NCBI GenBank assembly: GCA_030340625.1
Contig: JAOPHQ010003129.1
Span: 481,001 to 545,000, forward strand
DNA from: Merluccius polli
Lineage: Eukaryota > Chordata > Actinopteri > Gadiformes > Merlucciidae
Direction: 5' to 3'
DNA: 64,000 bases
Both the position numbers and the translations under genes were made by a program. Under the pieces are notes generated by a model that was not told the DNA's origin, searched no databases, and worked only from the letters and a program-made list of their open reading frames with translations. Position 1 is the stretch's first letter; every line of letters begins with the position of its first letter. Of the stretch, positions 1-12,492 are shown piece by piece.

Positions 1-716
1 TCATAATACTGTTGCTTCTGTTCTACACAGTCAAATATGTAGGCTACTTTTTTATTATTAAGTCACTTAAGACACTTGTTGTGACTTTTATTTTATTTTT
101 TCCTACATTTAGTCTAAAGCCATTCATGAGTATTTTTCCACAATAATTTTCCAATGACAATATTAACAATTGATGGGGATACAGTAGGGGGCACATAAGG
201 TTTTATGTTTTTAAATAAAACAAATAGCATTTGGGGCGCAAACATAATTATTAGTAGTTAATTTTTTGTTTTTCTTTGGTTTAATTTTTGCATGGCTGAC
301 TGCAGTGGCGCTAGTAATCCAGCGGTGGCGCTGCACCACTGTTGGATGCATGTAGGGGAAACAAAGATATGCATAAAGCAGCTGGGACACAACAGGAAGA
401 CAGAGATGAGGGTTGAAGCACACTGCATGGAAAGCTATTTATTATCAATTTGAAATTGAAATCGTTACAGCATTACTCATTTAAATCTCATTTCCAAACA
501 TTAACTGAAATTGGCGACATTTTCCACAGGTACAAACACATTTGCCATTCTGGAGGCAGTAATGGGAAAATAATCAATTTGTTATTCCTGTCATGAACAT
601 TTTTTTTTTTTCCTTGAAATCGGAGAGAATAGATTGTATTTTGATGAAAAATACAATTCAATGACAAGCGAGATGACACGCTTGATTCCTTATTAGATAA
701 CAAACAAATAGCATTA

Positions 717-719
717 ATA

Positions 720-760
<41 letters not shown>

Positions 761-785
761 TAATAATAACAATAATAATAATAAT
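717..785. repeat. (AAT)n microsatellite
   Basis: About 22 AAT/AAC units, imperfect through two AAC interruptions. Confidence 0.95.
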
Positions 786-2670
786 GAACAAATAACTCAC
801 AGGGCTGTGCCGCTGTCACGGAAAACACATCGGGATGTTTTACGATCAAATCATTGGTTTGTTCTTCCGAGGACTAGATTTAATGCAAAAGTCAACTTAT
901 TATTTATTATTCTGAACTAAATGATGGCTTTGCACTGAATAGTATGGATTTAAAACATACATTTGGGAGCATTATGATAATAATGATGATTGTCATATAT
1001 AAACTCTGTGTGTGTGTGGGTGTGTGTGTGTGTGGGCGCAAGTCTCCTAAAATGTTTTATTTATTGATCTGGAATATTTTACCCATGCTATCATTTAGTT
1101 CTGCTGGGGTTGTTCTATTATATTGATTTGGTATTATAACCTACACAGTATCACACCTCCCTAGACACTGAACATTTAAAATGGTGACATGACTACATGC
1201 TCATATTCTCCATTGAATCTAAAGAGAACACGTATGTAATGGTTATTTCACAGTTAATATCCTAGCCAAGGACAGGATATTAAGGATATCAGTGGTTATC
1301 AAGGATATTAATGACACGTCTAGGATATGAAATAATTCAGATGAATTTGTTCTGAAAGTGTCATAACTACATATTACTAATTTGGCATTCAGTTAAACAC
1401 CCTCAAAAGCGAATACATTAGCATTGTCTTGGTTCCGGTGGTGGTGGAGGTTAAAACTGTTGGAGTATTACAGGACTCACTTTTCACTTGTGGGGGTGGG
1501 TCTTGTGTTTAAGTCATGAACAGCCTCTGCAGTTAAAGTACAAACATGGCAACCTACAGTATCTCATCCTATGCTGTCAGAGTATTTCCAAGTTTGCGAC
1601 GGCATTTCATTTTGTGATTTATGGTTGATTGATCGTTTTAATTCTGATATGCCACCATCACACACTTTTTCAAACATTTGACTTTACGAAAGCTAACGTA
1701 TACATACTATTTAGGGTATTTTCTGATATACTAGTACATTAGAAATATCAGAAATATATATATTTAAAAAAGGACTATGATATTCCGTAGTACTATTTTG
1801 GATATTCTGATACTATCAGAAACAATCCAAATGTATTAACATTCATCAAGTTGGTCCAATAAAGCTACATAAATAAAACCAATATACTTTATTCTATTGT
1901 TAATAATTGTTTTGTCTTAGATTTTGTCTCTTGTGTCTAATTCTGTGAATGGCCAAGGTCTCGCATATCAGCAGTGGTCACAGTATAATGTATAATAATT
2001 CCAGCTGTTAGCCATGCCAAACGTCCATGTTAATTGTCTCTCGAGTGTCCTCCGCGTCGTCTCGTAGCCGCTATACATGTTCTGCTAATCTGACGTCTCC
2101 ACGCCTCTTAACAAACCCCCACCACCCTCAAACCTCCTCTCCCGGGGGAATACATGAGCGCGAGAAGAAGCAGCGCACGTACATTTAATGACAGCAGCAT
2201 GTAAACACTGAAACAATACACACATTGTTATCTGCTCTCGACGAGGCCTCAGTGTTAACAGAGGTTGAGGGTGGGGGTGTAGGAGGAGCGTGAGGGGAGA
2301 GGAGTGGAGGGGTGGTGTGTGCTAATGCCAATTAAGCTTCATCGGGCTGGGGGGGGGGGGTGTAAGCAAGCATTGATGAGACAGCCCAGCGCTCTCTTCC
2401 GGGGGGGGGGGGGATCTCCGGCAAAATAACGCAAGCCGACGTGACGCAAGCGTCTGGAAGGCGCCGTGATTAAAGAACCACAGAAGAAGAGAGGAGGGGA
2501 AATAACCCCCCACACCCCGGTGTTTATGGTATTCATGATGGCCCCTGTGCGGGAGCGACTTGGTTAATTGCTTCTGGAAGTTCATTACGTTGTGATTGCT
2601 GTGCTGTGAAATTGTTTTGAGTTTGATAATGCCGAAATGAGCAGCGGAACTAGAGTTGTTTGTGGAGCCT

Positions 2671-2701
2671 GTGTGTGTGTGGTCATGTGTGTGTGTGTGG
2701 T

Positions 2702-2746
<45 letters not shown>

Positions 2747-2747
2747 T

Positions 2748-2787
<40 letters not shown>

Positions 2788-2789
2788 CA
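2671..2789. repeat. (TG)n compound microsatellite
   Basis: Several (TG)n blocks are separated by single GGTTATG or GGTCATG interruptions, ending in (GC)4. Two G runs lie nearby at about 2351 and 2401. Confidence 0.95.
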
Positions 2790-3478
2790 CTGGGCTAGAA
2801 GTTTAGTTGTCGGTACAAATCCAGCTGGTTGCACGTGTCACCTTGAGGTGCATTGAGGGAGGGAGGGGGTTTGGGGGGGGGGGGAGGTGAACTAATTAAT
2901 AGAGTTCACCGATAAGATGCAGAGAAGAAGAAAAAAGAAAACTAGCGTCAGCACCGCTGAGTCACAGCTCTTTAAATTGCGCCTCAACGATATGATCATA
3001 TTCTGGTGGTTTAAGTAGCAGCAGGGTGCCAGATAAACACGGAAGTCTCTGAGTGCTTAATTACCATCTTGAACCAAGCAAAAACACAATCAGCTAATTT
3101 GATTGCAAGAAGAAGTAATAGTGAGCAGGCGCGCTGGTGAACATATTGCGCGCCGCTATTGACACCTGTTGATGACGATCTCACGCAGCAGGTTTTCTGC
3201 ATCTAGCGCGCTGTTTCTTTGCGGCCAATTATGAAGGCTGTATGTAAAATATACCAGTCCCCCGTTGCACCATGCAAGGCATCTCACGATCCAACCCCAC
3301 ACTCCCACCCTGTTCAGGCTGCCTCCTTATATCACAGATCTCCGCCTATCTCCCTGGGCCCCCGATTCAGTCGGAATTGAAAAGTTACAAATCATTATAA
3401 ACCCACTGATTTCTGTGTCTCCCTGGAAACGAACGACCGCTACGATAACCACACTAAAACTAGTGCTGGTGAATCGAT

Positions 3479-3486
3479 TGTGTGTG

Positions 3487-3517
<31 letters not shown>

Positions 3518-3518
3518 A
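3479..3518. repeat. (TG)n/(TA)n microsatellite
   Basis: A short TG tract interrupted by TATATA. Confidence 0.9.
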
Positions 3519-4193
3519 CAGAAGCAGTGGGTGTCGCGGCCCCCTTGGGAATAACCAATTAGAGAAGTGTGTGTCCCTGGTGTAGCGTCGTGTCGCACGG
3601 GGCTCGCGGCTTTGTAGTTGTGCTGAAGTCATAGCCACAGATAAGGGCGAGGACAGCTTTGTCCTGGCCGCCATAATAGACAGCAAAATTGCGTATTGGA
3701 TTAGGCAGGCTAATCAGTACAGCAGATCAGTGAGGGATTGGAACGTTATTGATTACGACATGGGCCCTCAATGCCACCGCGTGGCCCTCGATAGCATCTC
3801 TTATTTACCAGCTAGCCTGATGAATCGCCGGCTCCCGATAAAGCTGACAATGCCCTTGAGTTCTCCGGCGAAGGCGAAGGCAGGACTCTGTGTAGCGTAA
3901 CTCTACAACACTGTACAACAACCACCGAGTACAAGAACAATCAATGTGGCCGTTTTGGCGAGCAGAGCCCCGGGATGTTAATTTGTGCTCGTCAGTGAGT
4001 TCATGTGAGCGTGACAAACGGATGACATTGCAGTGATCCGGTTGATGATGTCACTTCGGCCTCGACGCCGATTTCTCATTGGCCAATGAGAAATGTGATT
4101 GTAGAAACAAAATACACAACACTTTGATTTTAGTGTATTGTTACTCTTTAAAGGATCGGTCTGGGTTTTTAAACCATTGCAACGGTCTCTCCT

Positions 4194-4638
4194 TAGCCTG
4201 GCATCGCCAGACCAATTCGCAAATGCATATTAGTTGATTTTCAATTTCCAAGGGGGGGTATCATTGGCCGTAGACCAAAATGCCTCTGGACACGATTGGA
4301 TAGACCTACAACCAATCAGAGCAACGAAACGTGTGACGTAAATGACCAAATCCAACACATCTTTCTTATCAACAAAAGCTTAGGAGTTATTTGAGAAAAT
4401 ATACTGTCCAGTTGAATACTGTCCTAATAGCGGATTCAACAGACCATATCAGCAGCAGCCATCTTGGTTGTTTACAAAAATTCCTCAACCCACTTTGTAT
4501 CAAACCCGCCCCATATTAGATAAATTGGCCTGACCTGGGCAAGGTCAGCTGGAAATCTGTCTGAACGGGAGGGGGTGCAGCCGTTTCTGCCAGAGGAAAT
4601 AAAACATGAGCTTGCAGATTCCTCTGGTTCCCAGGCTA
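4194..4638. mobile_element. short inverted-repeat DNA transposon with direct repeats
   Basis: A 445-bp element begins TAGCCTGG and ends CCAGGCTA, which are perfect 8-bp inverted termini. It is flanked by an exact 9-bp direct repeat GTCTCTCCT at 4185-4193 and 4639-4647. There is no coding capacity, so it is a non-autonomous element. The length of the direct repeat suits Mutator-like (9 bp) or, with one chance base, hAT (8 bp) elements. Confidence 0.75.
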
Positions 4639-5384
4639 GTCTCTCCTGGCTTCACTGAATCATTATTCATCCGCTACCAATATAGTTTGTCAAAATGACT
4701 TTGTTGTACCCATTCTGCCGAAGAGCATTTGGCGTGAGCACACCCTTGCCTTGAATGTGAACAATAGCAATAAAGGACTTCTGTCTTCGGGAATCAATGC
4801 GCCAAAGTGCTACTGCTATTACATTAGTGGTGAGGCGCGGTGTTGTCGTTTAAGGTTAAAGGTCAAATAACAATGTTCAGTAACGATTGGTGTTTATCAA
4901 ATACTCTGCAAATGTTTTTATTTTACTTTCCCCTGAATGCAAGAGACCAGTCCGTTTTCTATTTCTCTTACCAATTATTACCAGTATTTTTTAACCAACA
5001 GCCAAAAAATATGAAGCACACTTAAAATGCAAAGTAGAAGTGGTAGAGGAAGTGTTATTGACTGTTATGAGTAGAGGACAAAGACTACCTCATTGATCTG
5101 GGTGTAATCTAGACAAGAGTGTTTCCACAGACAACAATGCTTTGATCCCAGCGCAATTATGAGCTTCATATGAAGAAGGCGTGGGCTCACGTCAACGGCT
5201 CAACTCCAACATCTAATTTGATTAAGTCCACGCGTGGGTGTGCGTAGCTTTATTAAGACAGCATGTCAAACATGCACACAATAGCTTAGTCGCCGCAGTC
5301 GCAGTACGAGGAGTTTGATGATACACAAGGAAGAACCCACAGCAGTGATTATTTCCTAATACGCCTTAAGCACTAGACAAGAAA

Positions 5385-5562
5385 GTGTAGTCGCGAGTGT
5401 GTTTGGTTCCCAGCCGAAAAGGTACTGCGGTAGATGACCCCAAATCTGCCGGTAGTCCTCCTGGAGCAAGACCCCTACCTGCTCCTTAATGACATGGATC
5501 TGATTCCACTGTAAGTCGAGTTGGATAAAAAGCTTCTGCTAAATGTCTCGGTAGTAAATAGA
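5385..5562 (+). mobile_element. SINE-like copy with teleost tail
   Basis: The 3' part (ctgtaagtcgagttggataaaaagc then ttctgctaaatg) matches the tail shared by many teleost SINEs. The upstream part, with 'ggagcaagacccctacctgctcc', also fits these elements. The boundaries are approximate. Confidence 0.6.
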
Positions 5563-6686
5563 GATGGGGGAGTTGTTAGTTGTTAGTCTTACAGCTGCTG
5601 TTGTTTCGCAGCGGCCGTGACACCTGGAGGGGGAAACATGGATCTAAAAACCAAGTTAAGTGACATTGCAGACTTTACAACTTGTAGACAGGTGTGTATA
5701 TGGAGCATGGCTCTTCTATTAACAACTGCATTGTGCAAGACAAAGGTTTCAAACAGACAGACAGGTGTCCGTTGTTGTGTGCATTAAGGCCCCAGTATAC
5801 TTAAAACGAAAACTGAAATTGCTGTGTTCACACAGAAATGGCCGGATTGGGACCAACCAAACGCCACACATTGGGCTCCTATCGCCGCAGTGTGTGTGGT
5901 ACACTCAGCCCATCTAGTCAAACTTTCTCCCCCCCCCGAATGCACCACTGCCTGCAATTGGTCAACAATACCACGTGAATGATTGTGTCCTGTCTCACCG
6001 CGACTTGCGTCATTAAATCGCTGTGACTCCATTGTACCCTGTCGAAATCACGTGTTCGACTGCAATTCCACAGCCTATGCAAACACCCCCATTTGGTGTG
6101 TGTATAAGGGACCTTTAGGCTCTTCTCTTCAACTACGTTAGGGTTATGGTTAGGGTTAGAAGGTAGTTAGAAGATCCAGCAACCACCCAAGCGGTTCCTC
6201 TCGGTATTTGTTGTACAAACATCCCAAACGCGGAGGCTCTTCACTGTTCAAACTGTGAGCGATTGTTTAGACCACCGTGTGCACATGTGGCCTCAATCAC
6301 CTTGCTATTTATAATCCATACACCGCCGGGACGCCACCAGCCAAGGTCGTCAGGTCAAGAACAGCCAAACCTCCCTCTCTCCACGCCTACACCACCAGGT
6401 TTTTTTTGGACCAGAACACCTGGAAGTGGAAGTCGTATGGAGGGAGGGCCAGGCCACATCTCACAGGTGTCAGGGTGTCAAATCGGTCTCCTCCCCTCCG
6501 TATGTCTGGGAGGCTGTAGCGGGGCCGTCAGCCAGCCAGGGGAGCTGCCTCTCCTGGCACACCGCCTAATGGTGATCACCACACGCTAGGGGGAGAAGGG
6601 GAAATGTACACCTGGCCCCGTCAGAGGGGAGGTGGTGGTGGGAGTAGGGGTGATGGTGTCGGTTGTGCAGGTGGTGATTTTTTGTA

Positions 6687-7030
6687 ATTATTTTATTCAA
6701 CCTTTATTTAACCAGGAGAGTCCCATTGAGATTAATATTATATTTTTCAAGGGAGACCTGGCCAAGACAGGCAGCAGCATAAATACAAATCAAATAGTTA
6801 CAGACAGAAAACACAATGGAAACTAAACTGACTAGGAAACTAAAAAAACATAGGGAACGAAAAGATACATTTCTAGGAGTCGTAACCAGGTAAATTAAAA
6901 ACATTGACATCTTAAGGACTCTGCCTCTAATTATTTTATTTTGGATTTAAAAGCATTTAGCGAGATTCATTCTTTACGTTTCATGTCACTCTGCCATGCC
7001 GAAGAAGCAAAATACACAAATGCCCTTTTT
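6687..7030. mobile_element. LINE 3' remnant
   Basis: The start 'caacctttatttaaccagga' followed by 'gagacctggccaagacaggc' resembles the 3' region of a widespread teleost non-LTR family. The assignment is from memory of such tails and the boundaries are approximate. Confidence 0.45.
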
Positions 7031-7079
7031 CTAATTTCCTTGCGGGCATTTTGGACAGAAAACTTGTACTTGAGTATTG

Positions 7080-7215
7080 TCTGGTTTAGGGTAAGGAAGA
7101 GGTTGTGGTGGTGGCGGTAGTGGTGGCAGCGGCGGTAGTGATGGTGATGGTGGAAGTGGCGGTGGTAGTGGTGGTGGTGGTGGTAGTGGTAGTGGTGGGG
7201 ATGGTAGTGATGGAG
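7080..7215. repeat. GGT-rich trinucleotide repeat
   Basis: Imperfect (GGT/GGC/AGT)n on the + strand. Proline-rich frames on the - strand are a by-product. Confidence 0.85.
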
Positions 7216-7401
7216 GAAAGTCTTTATCCTTGTTCGTTCCTGGGAGATGTTTTGTCATCACGCCATTAGAGCTCGTTCTCTCCTTCTTGATGTGTTTTTA
7301 ATGGAGGCACTTAAGACCAACCCCTCCTGAAGGGAATTTGACTATTAGACCCCAGTCCCACACAAACAAGCCCCTTATAGAGTTATTCAACATATAAATG
7401 C

Positions 7402-7402
7402 C

Positions 7403-7434
<32 letters not shown>

Positions 7435-7436
7435 AT
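7402..7436. repeat. (TG)n microsatellite
   Basis: A short TG tract of about 14 units. Confidence 0.85.
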
Positions 7437-8079
7437 CGTGGGTGGGAGATGGGGTGTAGGTGAAAAAAATCATTGACCTTTCCCTCCCGCATCTGTAGTG
7501 AGTGTGTGTGTGTGAATGTTATCATCGCCGAGCAGCAAAAATGCACGCTATCTTCCTCCGATAAACACGGTCTGGCCGATGCAGATGGAGCACAGCTGTA
7601 TCAGACAGAGAGCCATGTGGCTGTGTGTGCTACCATGTCGGTGTGTGTGTGTGTACATGTGTGTGCTTTGTTGTGTGTACATGTCGTCGTGCCTTGTCTA
7701 TGAACGTCTATTTAATGCATGCATCGATGGGTGTCTCCACACCGGCAGGCGTCGTATCTATGCCTGCGTGTAATGCGGTCATGTTCTTGCTGTGTTCTTT
7801 GTTTGTGCAGGGGGGGCTAGAGAAGGGGGGGGGAGAGGGGGAGGTCTGAGGGAGGGAGATAAGAACATGTCCCCCTTACCTTACCTGCATGGATTCAAGA
7901 GGTTGAGCAGTAGGTGTGTGCGTTTGCGTGCGTGCGAGTGTGTATGTGTTCAACGCCACAGATTGCACATGGCAAACCTTAGTCACATCTTACCACCACC
8001 CTGGCAGCTCGCTGGCCGGCGCCTCACCCCACGCTTCAGTCCCCCCACATCCTCCAGTCACGTCTCCTGCCTTCATTTA

Positions 8080-8400
8080 GCCCCAAATCATCCCCCACGC
8101 CCCCACTGTATAGCCACGCCCCCACATCAAACCATGCCCCCACCACTCGGTTAACCCCCACACCAACCATGCCCCACCTTATAGCCACACCCCCACCATC
8201 AAACCACGCCCCCACCATCAAACCACGCCAACCACGCCCCACCTTATAGCCACACCCCAACCATCGAACCACGCCCCCATCTGTATTGCCACGCCCCCAC
8301 CATCCAACCACACCCCCATCCTTCAGTTTGCCCCACTCCAACTGCACCCTACTATATAGCCACGCCCCCACCATCCAGTCACACCCCCACCTTATAGACT
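8080..8400. repeat. degenerate C-rich array of CACGCCC/CACACCC boxes
   Basis: About a dozen units of 20-30 bp share 'atagccac(g/a)cccccacc'. Each carries CCACGCCC, CCACACCC or CCATGCCC. The unit length varies, so it is a decayed minisatellite. See the findings for its similarity to CACCC and GC boxes. Confidence 0.7.
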
Positions 8401-9309
8401 TGCTGCCCACCTCCCAGGCTCCAGATCGTCTGGGCCCCAGTCCTGTGGCCCCGGGGCCACAACATAATGGTCCCTAAAGCTAGGATTGATGCTATCTCTG
8501 CCCCAGGGTTGCTTTGTGAACCAGTTAATGGGGTTGTTAACTGAATGTGGCTGCACACAATACACCTTTCTCTCCCCCTCGCTCATTCTCCCTCGCTTAC
8601 TCTCTCTCTCTCTCATTCTTCCTCTCTCATTCATTCTCTCTTGCCTCTCTCTCTTCCCTTTTTTTCTCTATCGCTCTCGCTCTCCCCTCTCTCTCATATT
8701 CTCTCCTTACACATGCTTCTAGACACACCATCAACACCACTCCCCAGGGAGACCGAATGGGTTATAACTTTCTCCAGAGGGAGGTGATCTTCCTCGGGCT
8801 ACCGTGTGGTTGGGAGCTGGCTTGTAAAGACCCTCACTCTTTTATGACAGAGAAAGAACTCCTTTGTAGTTCTTGATGACACGGCAAGATTCGGCTTTAG
8901 GACCCAAGCCACCAGACGAATATCGACGTCGGCATTGTCGGGTTTTATATCCAGGTTTTTACCGCTGCTAGATGTGCGGCCCGTATGCTACAGTGTAGCA
9001 GCGAAGATGAATCTTTTTTTTCCCCACAAAAAGCTCAGTTCATCCGTACCGTTTTTCTGCAGGACAGGAAGCAGTTGTCTGAGGTTCAACGTTCTCTCGC
9101 TTGGCGGCGCGTTGGCCAAGCAGGGAAATGACCACCGCTGCTCAAAGAATCAGAAACAGAATCACGTCACTCTCCACACCTCACGCCGTGCACCACAGAA
9201 AAACCTGTAACCTGTCATTTCCGTTTTGGAAGCCATGTTCTCATTATGATAATTCACAGCCGAGGATTAATGGAGGATTATTGTATTGGGAGCAAACAAT
9301 AATCCATAA

Positions 9310-9357
9310 ACACACACACACACACACATGTACGCACACACACACACACACACACAG
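9310..9357. repeat. (CA)n microsatellite
   Basis: A CA tract with one short interruption. A second small CA tract lies at about 9423-9440. Confidence 0.9.
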
Positions 9358-9704
9358 ACCCACCTACAAAGACTGACACTCACAGCTGAACTCCCCACTC
9401 ACTCACAGACCGACACGCATGAACACACACACACACACCCACAAAGGTGGCATTTGTGTCCAATTACTATCACATTTAAATATTAGCATGAACTCTCTTC
9501 TTTAAAGGTAGAGGTTAACAGGTGGCTTCCCCACCTGGTCTGATCTATGTCCTGGCAGCTCTTCCAGCTTCCGGTCTATTGTTACCGGGCAAACAAGGCT
9601 GCTAATTGGCTGCTTTTCCCACCATCATTGCGTCGTGATTGGACGATTGAACTCAGTGTCTCATTACATCGCTAGATACGTAGGCTGTTCTGGCTCTATT
9701 TTTT

Positions 9705-10560
9705 GGTCACGACCAGAGCCCGTCTACGGAGAGCCTGTCCACTCCCTATTAAGTCCCATTGTACCGAATTTTGGTTGCAGTTCCACCAGAGCTCCACTGG
9801 GGGCGATCGCCCGTGAGTGCAGAATGAATGGGAGCAGATGGCGCTAGACGGCTAAATGTGTCTCTTTCACCTGATTCTCATTGAGAAATCTCAGATTTGA
9901 TTGTAGTTTTTACAAGTTCAACATCGGTTATAGATCGAAAGTTGAATGAACGAGTACTTATGTCCTTTCGATTTCTTACAGGACGAGTTGTTGTTGCCCA
10001 TAACACGCTAGCATTCTGCTAATGAACGCTGATTGGTCAGTGAAGGACTGATTACGACCAGAGATCCTGCTTGATGGCATCTTGGCATCCGAAGCGGGAC
10101 CAGAATGTTAAGTTCTTTTTTTTTTAACACAGCAACTTTGTTTGGTTGCTGGCACTTTTATCTGCGTATCGTTATGTATGTACTGCTGTGTTGTCGATGC
10201 CTTGAGGGAAAGGGAGAGGCTTGCCGTAAAACAGTATCTCTGGTCGTAAGATGTGTATGACGTCATTGACATTTTAAAATACTTTTTTAAAGCAAATAAG
10301 TGACTCTAAAAAATCTAACACCCAGCAATGTGTAATTTCTTTGCATCCCCTTTCGAAAGCAACATTCAAATTACTAGACAAAAAATTATATCCTGAGAAA
10401 AGTGGAGTTTGAGGGGTATAGCTCCATAGACCGCCATTCATTCTGCACTCGTCCTGTGAGCGCCCTCACATGGAACCAGAGGGGAACTGCAACAGTTCAG
10501 AACCCGGAAGTAAACCGAGAGTGGAACTTCTCTCCTTATTAGACATTCTCTGGTCACGAC
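9705..10560. mobile_element. long foldback DNA element
   Basis: The left end GGTCACGACCAGAG pairs with the right end CTCTGGTCACGAC. Inner arms pair over about 60 bp: 9775-9832 (with GAGTGCAGAATGAATGGG) against 10432-10495 (with CATTCATTCTGCACTC). The interior has no long ORF. This is a non-autonomous element with long, imperfect inverted repeats; the superfamily is not determined. Confidence 0.7.
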
Positions 10561-11137
10561 TGAGTTGCTATTTTTAGGTTAGAAATGTGTGGGGCTTGTA
10601 CATCAAAATGCATCATGGGATTTGTTGCCGATACTCCATAATGAGAGGACCAAAGAGAGTTGTAGTACTCTAAAATCCTAAATCAACCTAAATATACACC
10701 GTACCCTAGGCTAACTTTGTTTTGCCACGTCTCACATGAGAAACACTGTGGCAGTTTCAAACACAACAATGTCTCCCCATCATGACAAATAATTTCGCGA
10801 TTAATTACTAAACAAAGACCAAAAATACCACTACCACCAACATAATGACAATAATGATAATATAGAGGGCTGGGGGTGTGGCTTGTGTCTCGTTATAGAA
10901 GTTGGGAAATGGGAATGAAGTTTATCGCAGTCTGGAGATTAAAAGTTCTCAGTTTTCAGCAGAGTGGCGGTGCGATCCGATATCTTCCCTCAGACGATGG
11001 GTTACTCTAATAGGCCCTTGTGTATGATTATGTGCATACGTGAGAGTGTGCATTATGCTGCATGCACGTGAGCATAAATATTTGATAGGTGCTGTGTGTG
11101 CATATAGGGTGATTGTGACAGAAGGCATAGAGTCTGT

Positions 11138-11739
11138 AGCTGTGTCTCAATTCAGGGGCTGCATCCTTCGTAGGGCGCGGTCTACGAAGACGTGGCCTTC
11201 ATAGACCGCGAAGGCCGAACCGAGCGTTGTTAAATGAGACGGTCTGGTCTACGGAGGATTTCCTATTTGCGTCTCCAGCTGTTCCCGCCGTTCCCGCCCT
11301 CACCCTTGCGTCACAAAGCACCGCTCCTGTCACCTAGCAACCTTGACACAACTAGAAACAGTCTTATCTTATCGTAACAACAGCTAGTTAACGTAGTTTA
11401 TATGGCTAATGTAATTTCACTTTGACAATATAATTTCATATTTAAAATAACCCTAGCATTACTTTAATATAAAAAATGGTTTACAAAAGTGTAATCCTTG
11501 GCCGCTGTTATGGATTGGGATGCCATTTTCAATGGAAAAAATCCCACCATTGTCATAGTCATCACCGGTGCGTAATGAATCTTGGGATAGGTTTGGAAGG
11601 ATCCAGCCGGTGGATCCTTTGAATTTGGGAAAAGAAGGCCGCATTTCTCGGAGCCTTCGAAAAGGGACAGCCTTGTCGTGCTGCGGTGACGCATTCGGTC
11701 TTCAAATGCAGGACGCAGCCCCTGAATTGAGACACAGCT
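11138..11739. mobile_element. inverted-repeat transposon with near-perfect 30-bp termini
   Basis: The first 20 nt, AGCTGTGTCTCAATTCAGGG, are the exact reverse complement of the last 20, and the match continues through GCTGC(A/G)TCC. The element is 602 bp with no coding capacity. No convincing target duplication is visible. A (TG)n tract begins 12 bp beyond the right end. Confidence 0.85.
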
Positions 11740-11748
11740 TATGTGTCA

Positions 11749-11750
<2 letters not shown>

Positions 11751-11807
<57 letters not shown>
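11751..11807. repeat. (TG)n microsatellite
   Basis: About 28 uninterrupted TG units next to the right end of the 11138-11739 element. Confidence 0.95.
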
Positions 11808-11808
<1 letters not shown>

Positions 11809-12025
11809 GTGGTGCTGCACCCAGAGTTAAAGCATAAGGACACATAAGGACAGCGTAGTGGAGGAGAGAGAAGAATGAGGAGTGAATTAATACAGAACAA
11901 AGCCTGGTGGTGCTCAGAGCTACCGTTAGCGAGCAGGAGATGAGGACCTATGAGGAGCCACCCTGCGAGCTGGTTGAAGTTTCAGCCCTCGAACCTGGTG
12001 GTGAAGAGGTCTTAATGAGGGGAGG

Positions 12026-12026
<1 letters not shown>

Positions 12027-12061
<35 letters not shown>

Positions 12062-12159
12062 TGTGCCTGTGTTCGTGTATGTCATGGAGTGTGTGTGTGT
12101 GTACACATGCCTGTGTGCCTGCCCTGAATGTTTATGAATATATGTGTGTTTCTCAGCAC

Positions 12160-12218
<59 letters not shown>

Positions 12219-12291
12219 CCAGTGTTGTGTATGCCATGGACTGTGTGTCTGTGTGTGTACTAGGTCTTGTGTATGTGTGTGTGTACCAGGT

Positions 12292-12334
<43 letters not shown>

Positions 12335-12397
12335 CAGGTCATGTGTGTGTGTGTGTGTGTGCCAGGTTGTGTGTGTGTGTGTGCCAGGTTGTGTGTG

Positions 12398-12429
<32 letters not shown>

Positions 12430-12492
12430 CCAGGTCGTGTGTGTATGTGTGCCAGGTTGTGTGTGTGTGGGTGTGTGTGTGTGTGTGTGTGA
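12027..12492. repeat. (TG)n array with GCCAGGT spacers
   Basis: (TG)n blocks of varying length are separated by GCCAGGT(T/C)(G/A)TG from about 12285 onward, forming a TG-based minisatellite. Long cysteine/valine and histidine/threonine frames here are artefacts of the repeat. Confidence 0.9.

Noticed and set aside
6137..6160. Telomere-like TTAGGG repeats
   Set aside because: Only two to three imperfect units, with no extended array or subtelomeric context.
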